A stretch of DNA of 64,000 nt from Luethyella okanaganae (GTDB taxonomy: Bacteria > Actinomycetota > Actinomycetes > Actinomycetales > Microbacteriaceae), in contig NZ_JBHSTP010000002.1 in assembly GCF_042660285.1 (NCBI RefSeq), positions 62,001-126,000 on the forward strand. Direction: 5' to 3'. The notes below the pieces were generated by a model. The model worked only from the letters and a program-made list of their open reading frames with translations, was not told the DNA's origin and did no database searches. Of the stretch, positions 33,852-40,409 are shown one piece after another. Position 1 is the stretch's first letter, and every line of letters starts with the position of its first letter. A program made the position numbers and the translations under genes.

Positions 33852-34906
33852 TGCGCGCGCGGAGAACGATCGTGGTCGCGATCGTCGCTGCTATCGCCAC
33901 GTTCACTGTCGGCGCGGTGGCGATCCCCCGCCCGCCCGCGCTTTCCACCGTGACCAGCGGCGACTCCGAGCTCGTTGCCGAGGTGCGTCAGCTGCTCGAG
34001 GAGTCGCCAAGCGTGCGTGACCGGGTGAGCGTCGCCGTGATCGATGGTGGGACAGTGCGTGAAGCGCATTTCGGAGCCACCGGCGGCACGGAGTACGAGA
34101 TCGGCTCAGTGACCAAGACGATGACGGGATCATTGCTCGCCGAGGCGATAGACCGGGGTGAGGTTGCGGCCGACACAACCCTTGGGGAGCTTCTCGATCT
34201 CGGCACAACCCCGGCAGCGTCGATCACCCTGACCGAACTCGCAACCCATCACAGCGGCCTACCTCGACTGGCCGCCTCTCCCGGTCAGATTCTCTCCGCA
34301 ATCATCTCCAAGCTTCGCGCCAGCGATCCTTACGGTGCCAGCGTCGCTGAACTGCTCGCAAGCGCTCGCGACGCCCAGCTGAACGAGAAGGAATTCCTCT
34401 ACTCGAACTTCGGTTTCGCGCTCCTGGGCCAAGCACTTGCCTCAGCCGCCGACGCCGATTACCCCTCCCTTCTCTCAGAGAGAGTGTTCGAACCGCTCGG
34501 GATGACGGGCTCCTTCGCCCCCACATCCCCCGATGACCTCGCCCCCGATGCCCCGACCGGCTACACCGCTTCCGGCCGGACGAGCGATCCGTGGACCCTC
34601 GGCGCAGACGCCCCCGCAGGCAGCGTGCGATCGACTCTGACAGACATGGTCAGATACGCCACTGCGCAACTCCACCAGACAGCGCCGGGGGTGAAGGCCA
34701 CGTTCCCGCACAGCCAGGCAGGAAAGGGGCGCACCATCGGCTACGCCTGGATCACGACCGATAACGTCACCTGGCACAATGGAGCCACCGGCGGATTCAC
34801 CAGCTGGATTGGTTTCGACCGCGAATCAGAACGAGCCGTCGTTATCCTGAACAACACCGCCGCACCCGTCGACGACCTCGGGTTCATGCTGCTGGGCACC
34901 TCATGA
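33848..34906 (+). CDS. Serine hydrolase, class C beta-lactamase/PBP4* family, membrane-anchored or secreted
   Basis: 352 residues. RTIVVAIVAAIATFTVGAVA is an N-terminal membrane segment or signal peptide. The catalytic SxxK is in GSVTK (Ser87, Lys90), the second motif is YSN (185-187), and the third is HNG (310-312, in place of KTG) in TWHNGATGGFTSW. This is the pattern of the beta-lactamase-related esterase/peptidase group acting outside the membrane. It is encoded between a winged-helix regulator and a small membrane protein with overlapping start and stop codons. Confidence 0.9.
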   Translation: MMRARRTIVVAIVAAIATFTVGAVAIPRPPALSTVTSGDSELVAEVRQLLEESPSVRDRVSVAVIDGGTVREAHFGATGGTEYEIGSVTKTMTGSLLAEAIDRGEVAADTTLGELLDLGTTPAASITLTELATHHSGLPRLAASPGQILSAIISKLRASDPYGASVAELLASARDAQLNEKEFLYSNFGFALLGQALASAADADYPSLLSERVFEPLGMTGSFAPTSPDDLAPDAPTGYTASGRTSDPWTLGADAPAGSVRSTLTDMVRYATAQLHQTAPGVKATFPHSQAGKGRTIGYAWITTDNVTWHNGATGGFTSWIGFDRESERAVVILNNTAAPVDDLGFMLLGTS

Positions 34907-35256
34907 TGGAATACCTCACCGGAACACTCGCTCTCGCGTTCACCGCGCTCTTCACAATCACCGCGTTCACACGCAACAAGCCGTTCGCGCCGAAGAGCCG
35001 ACTCGAACTGACGATGAGCGCCCTCGACGCCGCAACACTGTTGCTGATCGCACGCACGCTGACGCCATGGGGAAACATCTCCCCATGGTTGTGGCTGCTG
35101 CCCGTCGCAGTGTACGCAACAGGCATCGCGGCCACCACCCTGAGATGGCCGTCACTTCCCTTCCTACACCCCGACAAAACACGCAGAAGAACGCTCACCT
35201 GGACCATCGTCCATGTGAGCGTCCTCGCGGGCGTGATCACTCTGATCCTCGGCTAA
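34903..35256 (+). CDS. Small integral membrane protein
   Basis: 117 residues with about four hydrophobic segments (TLALAFTALFTITAF, ALDAATLLLIARTL, WLWLLPVAVYATGIAATTL, TIVHVSVLAGVITLILG). It overlaps the hydrolase stop by ATGATG. No family was recognised. Coupling to a surface serine hydrolase suggests that the two proteins act together at the membrane (inference). Confidence 0.75.
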   Translation: MMEYLTGTLALAFTALFTITAFTRNKPFAPKSRLELTMSALDAATLLLIARTLTPWGNISPWLWLLPVAVYATGIAATTLRWPSLPFLHPDKTRRRTLTWTIVHVSVLAGVITLILG

Positions 35257-35388
35257 GCAGAGCACCACCGCCAACTGGAGGCAGCGTCACCCACCGCGAT
35301 CACTCTCGATTCAACGAGAACTCAAACCCCATCGCACAGGAAAACGGGCCACACCCCTCACCCCCACTCGTGGAATGGTTGCAATCTC

Positions 35389-35900
35389 AGAACGTGTTGT
35401 AGCGGGCGGCGAGAGTAGCTGCACGGACGCGCGGGGCCGCGCACAACGATGCGGCCAGCCGAGACTTCATCCTGGAGTCGGTGGAGTAGCCGACGATCCG
35501 ACCCGAGAACGCGTCCTTGATCGCACAGAGGTAGATCTCGCCCTCCGCGGTCCTGTGTTCGGTGATGTCGATCAGCCAGAGCTCGTTCGGCCCGTCGGCG
35601 GTGAACTCGTGCCTGACGCGACCCTTCTCGTCGGTCACGTCTTGTCGGTCACGGTGCAGAGGTCGTCGTGGACCGGCGGGCCGGGCTTCTTGCCGTTGCG
35701 GCCGCGCCTCTTCCCGAACACGCTCCACCAGGAGTTGTCCGTGCAGATCCGCCACGCCGTCCGGTCCACCATCGCTCGCCGGCGTCGCGGGCGTCGCGGG
35801 CGTCGCGGGCGTCGCCGGCAAGCAGCCGGTGCCCGAACTCGGGGTCGTCCTTGTACGCGTCGAACAGTGGTTTCGCCCGATACGCCTCCACGATGACCCG
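35389..35900 (-). pseudogene. IS3-family transposase OrfB fragment, frameshifted
   Basis: Read leftward, three frames must be combined. One gives YRAKPLFDAYKDDPEFGHRLLA, the next WRICTDNSWWSVFGKRRGR and PGPPVHDDLCTVTDK, the last RVRHEFTADGPNELWLIDIT and EGEIYLCAIKDAFSGRIVGYS. These match the N-terminal half of IS3 OrfB, including the DITE/DAFSGRIVGYS part of the DDE catalytic domain. A four-copy 9-bp repeat (35782-35817) and a duplicated TCGGTCACG near 35632-35650 caused the frame changes. The element's right end stops directly at a CRISPR repeat. Confidence 0.85.
35782..35817. repeat. 9-bp tandem repeat, four copies
   Basis: GCGTCGCGG is repeated at 35782, 35791, 35800 and (with one change) 35809, inside the transposase fragment. 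Confidence 0.9.
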
Positions 35901-35901
35901 G

Positions 35902-35929
35902 GGATCATCCCCGCGTGAGCGGGGAGCAC
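35902..35929 (-). repeat. Solitary perfect CRISPR repeat
   Basis: A single 28-base copy identical to the main-array repeat (GGATCATCCCC ... GGGGAGCAC), 4.5 kb left of that array and in the same orientation. There is no second repeat nearby. It abuts the broken IS3 transposase, which suggests an insertion into, and later loss of, an array segment. Confidence 0.95.
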
Positions 35930-35983
35930 GTGCTGATGCTGGCCATGAGGTTGTTGAAGCTTCGCCTTCTGCCCTTGAGTCGC

Positions 35984-36007
35984 TAAGCAATTTCGCTTAC
36001 AGTAAGC
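35984..36007. promoter_or_regulatory. Inverted-repeat operator of the small gene pair
   Basis: GCTTACAGTAAGC (35995-36007) is a perfect palindrome, and a further TAAGC half site lies at 35984-35988. The ATG at 36011 is seven bases after TACAGT (35998-36003), so the palindrome covers the -10 region. It probably binds the HTH protein encoded second in the pair. Confidence 0.65.
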
Positions 36008-36010
36008 AAC

Positions 36011-36361
36011 ATGGCTGATCAAAGATTTGAAGAAGAGGTGACGTTCGGCACGTACTACGTCTCAACGGGCGCTGCCGAAGAGTTCGAGCGCGTGCTGCCA
36101 GAAAGCTGGGCGGCCTTGCATCGGCTGGGCTTCATCGCTGAAGAGCCCCCGCTGCTGTTCCGTTCGGTGTCCGCCCCACTGCGGTACATCGAGCTTGCTA
36201 AATGGGTCCCCGGCGTGATGGGTCCCGCGCACGAGCATCCCGATCTGATCCCAATCTGGTCGCGGCTCGCGAACCTCGTCGAGCCCCATACCCCTGAGGT
36301 TGTGGACCGTGGGCTGGTCTTCGACGAGTTTGTGCCGGTTGTGCTGAATGCCGACGCCTGA
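36011..36361 (+). CDS. Hypothetical 116-residue protein paired with an ArsR-like regulator
   Basis: No recognised family. The sequence is acidic with many aromatic residues (FEEEVTFGTYYVSTGAAEEF, LLFRSVSAPLRYIELAKWVP, LIPIWSRLANLVEPHTPE) and might form a small alpha-beta barrel of the antibiotic-monooxygenase type (weak impression). Its last 14 bases overlap the start of the HTH gene, and an inverted repeat covers its promoter. It lies between the cas genes and the array. Confidence 0.7.
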   Translation: MADQRFEEEVTFGTYYVSTGAAEEFERVLPESWAALHRLGFIAEEPPLLFRSVSAPLRYIELAKWVPGVMGPAHEHPDLIPIWSRLANLVEPHTPEVVDRGLVFDEFVPVVLNADA

Positions 36362-36656
36362 CCGCATCCCTGGCCTCGCAGACCTGGACCGTTTGGATTC
36401 AGTGTTCGCGGCGCTGTCGCACCGAACTAGACGCGCGATCTTGGTGACCCTGCTGGCAAACGGCGGTTCGCAGACCTCAGGGAAGATTGCTGGCCGAATG
36501 GATAACAGTTGGCAGACCACGAGCCGCCACCTCCGCCAGCTCGAAGAGGCGGGACTTATCAGGGTCGGTCTGCAAGGTCGAGAGCGGATCTACTCACTGG
36601 ACAGCGCATTCATGCTGAACGCTCTCGACCAGTGGGGTGATCGGTTCCGGCCATGA
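36348..36656 (+). CDS. ArsR-family winged-helix regulator
   Basis: 102 residues: LDSVFAALSHRTRRAILVTLLANGG, then GKIAGRMDNSWQTTSRHLRQLEEAGLIRV and GRERIYSLDSAFMLNAL, a typical ArsR helix-turn-helix and wing. No Cys pair for metal sensing is present, so it is probably a non-metal sensor. It overlaps the preceding gene by 14 bases and probably represses that promoter. Confidence 0.88.
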   Translation: MPTPDRIPGLADLDRLDSVFAALSHRTRRAILVTLLANGGSQTSGKIAGRMDNSWQTTSRHLRQLEEAGLIRVGLQGRERIYSLDSAFMLNALDQWGDRFRP

Positions 36657-37396
36657 CGCGCACGCATCGCAATGCGTCTCTGACTCCCGAGGGCCGCATG
36701 CGATTGGTGGCTCGGTGCCGCACCCGGTCAATCGCGCACGTCGCGGCCCGTAAGCAGGCTCGGAACTTCCATCAGCCCGGTAGCGGGGTGGCGAAACGCA
36801 TGTATCCGTTCTCGGGGCTGATCCGCTGCTCTGATTGCGGGCGGGCGATGGTTCATCGAGGCGGGGTGTATCAGTGTGTGCAGGCTACGACGGGCGGGTG
36901 CAACCGTTCGATCCGCTCCACCGACATTGAAAAGCTCGTGGAGGAAGCGGTGCTCGCGGCGTTCGAGCAGATCACCCTCGGCCCGGCCAGGCGTGCGACG
37001 CCCGCCGCGGATCCGGCCGCGCGGGTCGGCCTCGCCACGAGACTCGACATCGACCGGGAACGCCTGGCCAGGCTGGATGATGACCACTACGACGGGTTGA
37101 TCGACAAGGCGATGTGGGTGCATCAGCGGGCGCGGATCGCGGAACGGATCGAACGCACCCGTCGCGAGTACAACGCCGCACTACCCGAGCAGGCGGGGCC
37201 GGGCATCGATGTGACGACCGTTGCCGCGGAGTGGGTGGGCCGCACTCCGTTGTGGCAGTACCAGGCGGCGAGTCTGATCCTCGAAGCCGTGCTCGTCCAC
37301 GCCCTTCCGGATGGCATGAACGGTGCGACACCTGCACGCCGCCGCAACGAGTCTGTCGAGGCGTTCCACGTCCGCCGTGCTGCTTACCGCGCCTGA
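36653..37396 (+). pseudogene. Chimeric ORF: IS481 transposase start fused to serine-recombinase C-terminus
   Basis: The first ~40 residues, THRNASLTPEGRMRLVARC and RTRSIAHVAARK, are the N-terminus of an IS481-family transposase (before its HTH). From about residue 48 the protein is the C-terminal part of a large serine recombinase: RMYPFSGLIRCSDCGRAMVHRG with a zinc-ribbon CxxC, CVQATTGGCNRS, then a coiled-coil-like RIAERIERTRREYNAAL. The catalytic serine domain is missing. The open frame of 247 residues is intact, but neither parent activity can remain. It abuts the ArsR gene (ATGA overlap). Confidence 0.8.
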
Positions 37397-37463
37397 GGAC
37401 CGCCGAACCCCACACGCCGTTTAGCGGACAGACCCCTGGTTGACGGATGTCGCCCCGGGCGAC

Positions 37464-38192
37464 TCAGTGCGTCGCGCGCGCACGGAGCCGCAGCCGCCGC
37501 GCCACAGCCGGAGTTGTGACCGCCACCGCGACGAGGATACCCAGGGTGAGCATCGCTAGCCCCAATAGGGTCGCCATGGTCGTTGCTGGATCGCTCGGTG
37601 ACGTGCTCCGCTGAAGGCCGACGGTGGCCAGGCCGAGCAGAGCGAGCGATGATCCCCCTGAGCCGGTCATCTGGTGCCATCGCTGAAGACCTAGGAACGA
37701 CTCGAAGATGGAGAGGGCCACCCGCCAGGTGGCGAGCCAGAGCCCAGCGTAGGTCGTGCCTAGCACGAGCGCCGTCGTAGGACTGCTCACATCGACCAGA
37801 TGAGGCGCCCGAGAAAAGGTCGTTAGAACGAAGACACACACGACAGCAGCGATCCCGCTCTTAACCGTGAATGAGTCCCAAGGACCGGTCGACGGGACGA
37901 CGAGCAGACCCGTCAACGCGATGATGGGGACTATCTCGATGAGGGTGAGAAGGCCGGACACGGTGGCGAGCATCACCGCAACCCCCACGAAAGCGCAACT
38001 CACGATCGCAATGACCGGCCTGAGCCGAGCGGCACGCATTGCCACACGAACGATGCCCCAGAGAACCGAGCTTCGGCGCATCCCCAACTCTCGCGCGAAT
38101 GTGAGGTCAGAGGACCACTCCTCACGTCGATCCCTGCGCTGCCGTGCCGGCACGATCGCAACGGCGAACGTCAACGTCATTCGCTCGATCAC
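37464..38192 (-). CDS. PadR-linked integral membrane protein
   Basis: 242 residues. The amphipathic N-terminus (VPARQRRDRREEWSSDLTFA) resembles the short cytosolic prefix found on permeases co-encoded with PadR regulators. About six hydrophobic helices follow (VIAIVSCAFVGVAVMLATV, LLTLIEIVPIIALTGLLVV, SGIAAVVCVFVLTTF and others). The GTG at 38192 overlaps the PadR stop by GTGA, so the two are coupled. No transport motif was recognised. Confidence 0.8.
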   Translation of the reverse strand: MIERMTLTFAVAIVPARQRRDRREEWSSDLTFARELGMRRSSVLWGIVRVAMRAARLRPVIAIVSCAFVGVAVMLATVSGLLTLIEIVPIIALTGLLVVPSTGPWDSFTVKSGIAAVVCVFVLTTFSRAPHLVDVSSPTTALVLGTTYAGLWLATWRVALSIFESFLGLQRWHQMTGSGGSSLALLGLATVGLQRSTSPSDPATTMATLLGLAMLTLGILVAVAVTTPAVARRLRLRARATH

Positions 38193-38488
38193 GTCGTCAC
38201 GGCCTTCCGTTGCGGGACCACTCGAAACTTCTCAGCCCGCGACTCGATCAACTTCGCTACTTCGGACTTCCCGATCGTTGTGAACCGGTACAGGCGCCTT
38301 CTCGGCCCCTTGTTATCGGACTCGTCCCACACGCCCTCGATCCACCCGTACTCCTCAAGGCGGCTGAGAATCGGGTAGACAGTCCCGGAGGGAAGGCCCG
38401 TGGCCTTGCAGACCTGTAGGCCCCAGATCGACTCCGACTGTGACGTGAGGTATCTGAGCACTTCGAGGAAGGCTGCCGTGACTCTCAT
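38189..38488 (-). CDS. PadR-family transcriptional regulator
   Basis: 99-residue winged helix: RVTAAFLEVLRYLTSQSESIWG, QVCKATGLPSGTVYPILSRLEEYGWIEG (in two parts) and GPRRRLYRFTTIGKSEVAKLI. It lacks the long C-terminal dimerisation helix of PadR-s1 proteins, so it is of the short PadR type. It precedes the membrane-protein gene and follows a strong hairpin at 38515-38551. It is the obvious candidate to bind the twin palindromes near 39550. Confidence 0.92.
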   Translation of the reverse strand: MRVTAAFLEVLRYLTSQSESIWGLQVCKATGLPSGTVYPILSRLEEYGWIEGVWDESDNKGPRRRLYRFTTIGKSEVAKLIESRAEKFRVVPQRKAVTT

Positions 38489-38514
38489 CGTCTTGATCCC
38501 CTCTCAAATCGGAT

Positions 38515-38551
38515 GGCGGGGCCGCGGACCTGACAGTCCTACGGCCCCGCC
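38515..38551 (-). terminator. Hairpin between the small membrane peptide and padR
   Basis: GGCGGGGCCG (38515-38524) pairs with CGGCCCCGCC (38542-38551). On the minus strand it follows the 45-codon gene by ten bases, so it may end or attenuate transcription before padR. Confidence 0.6.
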
Positions 38552-38560
38552 CCTCGCTCG

Positions 38561-38698
38561 TTAGTCGTTCTGTCCGCTCGCGGGTGCGAGGCGTCCACGC
38601 CGGTATCGACCGACAACAAACACCGTCACTCCCGCGATGACTCCTGCCGCCGCGATCGATCCGCCGATGGACACCAGGTTCCAGACGATCAAGTTCAT
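38561..38698 (-). CDS. 45-residue single-span membrane peptide
   Basis: MNLIVWNLVSIGGSIAAAGV, then IAGVTVFVVGRYRRGRLAPA, then SGQND: one hydrophobic span followed by a basic Arg-rich cytoplasmic tail. GGAAGGAG lies nine bases before the ATG, a strong ribosome-binding site. It is followed by a hairpin and sits between a secreted protein gene and padR on the same strand. No family was recognised. Confidence 0.7.
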   Translation of the reverse strand: MNLIVWNLVSIGGSIAAAGVIAGVTVFVVGRYRRGRLAPASGQND

Positions 38699-38744
38699 CT
38701 CTTTCATCTCCTTCCGTTTAGTCTCGTACGAAACCGGCTAGCGC

Positions 38745-38834
38745 TCAACACGACATAGCAACCGCCGTGTCACCACTCGTCGCTGACGCCGCCCCCACCG
38801 ACGCGCCGACGCGCAGGCGGAGGGTGAACGTCAT
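38745..38834 (-). CDS. Possible 29-residue peptide overlapping the secreted-protein stop
   Basis: ATG at 38834 overlaps the TGA of the upstream gene (ATGA). The product MTFTLRLRVGASVGAAS, then ATSGDTAVAMSC, ends in Cys. There is no other support and the frame also extends upstream, so this could be chance. Confidence 0.25.
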   Translation of the reverse strand: MTFTLRLRVGASVGAASATSGDTAVAMSC

Positions 38835-39483
38835 TTGAAGGGGTAGGCGCAGTTCTGGGCGCTGATCACCAGTCGCGCATCGGCCGGGCCGCCAGCGTTC
38901 TCGTACTGCTTGACGATTCCGAAACTCTGTCGGCTCACGCTCGTTGCACATCCGACGCTCCATCCATCCGAGTAGACACTCCGGATGTAGTCATAACCGT
39001 TGTCGACAAACGTGAAATCGGAGTAGAAGGACATCGCGACCGCGCCCACCCACACATGTCGACCTTGCAACCATCGCGATGCTGGTTGGCGCCTGACGTC
39101 CATGCGGAGCACCCCGTCACGCCGCGCGCCGAACTGTCATTCTCAGACGCAACGGCGTTCTCGACCCGACTGACCGCTATCGAGCCGTCTGCGAATGTGC
39201 TGATGGCCTGATGGTGGGTCGTTGTCTGTGTCGTCACCTCGCTGACAGGAGACGCGCCCGACAGCGAGTCCCATAGTTCTCCGGCACGCAACTCGTCGAC
39301 AAGGTCGTTCTGAGTCTGTGCAGCGACGCCGTACTCCGTGAAGAACGCGCGGACATCCGCCTCGAGCTCATCAAGCTCGGGGGTCGATTCAGTTGCACTC
39401 GCCCCTGCCGTAGGCGCGATCGCAAATCCGAGCGCAAGGACCAAGGCCCCCAGCACCGATAACCCCGACTTCATCCATTTCAC
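38831..39483 (-). pseudogene. Secreted actinobacterial protein broken by a frameshift
   Basis: The first frame (ATG 39483) gives the signal peptide SGLSVLGALVLALGFAIAP ... GASA and continues to TGCSAWTSGANQHRDGCKVD. Near 39055 the sequence ATGTGTGGGTGGG on the minus strand appears to carry a two-base (TG) insertion. The second frame resumes MWVGAVAMSFYSDFTFVDNG, VGCATSVSRQSFGIVKQYEN and ends SAQNCAYPFK. Joined, they give about 213 residues with Cys pairs, resembling a family of secreted proteins of unknown function in actinobacteria (GCxxxxMWVGAVxMSFYxDFT-type). Slippage at the TGTG/GGG run could restore expression. Confidence 0.75.
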
Positions 39484-39528
39484 TTCGCTACCCCATCGAC
39501 CAGCGAGCCCCGCCCTCCGCGAAGCAAC

Positions 39529-39575
39529 TGCTATATATGTAGCACAACGCGTTGCTTTATGCTACATATGTAGCA
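39529..39575. promoter_or_regulatory. Twin 16-bp palindromic operators upstream of the PadR-linked operon
   Basis: TGCTATATATGTAGCA (39529-39544) and TGCTACATATGTAGCA (39560-39575) are nearly identical palindromes with centres 31 bases apart, three helical turns. A third palindrome, CAACGCGTTG, lies between them (39545-39554). They sit 46-92 bases upstream of the secreted-protein start. Binding by the PadR protein of the same operon is inferred. Confidence 0.75.
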
Positions 39576-40409
39576 GATCTGCCCCTGAGTGGGTGAGTCG
39601 ACGAGCGCTCAGCAATCCAATAGCACTTGGACACCGCGGCGACGAGGCTTGCGGGGCCTTGACGCCTTCGTCTTGCTGGCGCCGACGGGCGTCCGTGGTC
39701 AGCCGCTTTTGCTCGACCTGGCGATCGGCGAGGGCTTCCCTCACGTGCAGGCGACAGGGTGGCTTTCTTTGAGGTGCCGATGAGGAAGGGCCAGTCAGGT
39801 GATGATCCCGCTGTGGTTCCGTGGGATGTCCACCGGGGTCTGGGCAGGGCGCCCCCGAGCGCATGAAGCGTGCATGCGATAGGTCGTGCGCCTCATGTCC
39901 CGCTGGTCGTCCCGGCCGATGCGTCAAACGGTCCGTGACGCAAGGCGAGTTCCGTAAGTGTGCACGGCACTCCACACGGCCGGCAGCCACTCGATGGTTG
40001 CCGTACGGACTGACCCGGAACGGTGATCCCCGACAGAGCTGCTTGTCCGCGCCGGTCGACCATCGGCATGCCCGTCACGAGCCGTCGACAAACCTCCCTG
40101 CACGGCTGGTGTCAGACGCGCGTTCCTTGTTTAGAGCTGATGCACGTATGCCACCGTGGGTGGGGCGTGCGCACCTCCCTCTCATGAGACGACTCATGAG
40201 GGATAGTGAACGTTGTGATTCCACCGCCCGTTGAAACTCTCCATCCCTCAACGGTACGACGCCCGGCCCCGCGGTTGTGGGCAAGGAGAGTGCCGCTCGG
40301 CCGCGTGTCACGACTCGCCGATACGCTGAAACCGCGCACGTGCGCACGTGCGCACGATCACAGGTGAGTGTGTTTGAGGTACCTCGGCTACCCCGTGTGC
40401 AGGTATCGG
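39576..40409. other. 830-base region left of the CRISPR array without a supported gene
   Basis: Several frames are open but none resembles a protein or has a start signal. Visible elements are CTCATGAG twice, 12 bases apart (40182-40201), and a short alternating GTGCGCAC palindromic run near 40334-40356. The region probably consists of decayed mobile DNA at the old, leader-distal end of the array. Confidence 0.5.
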
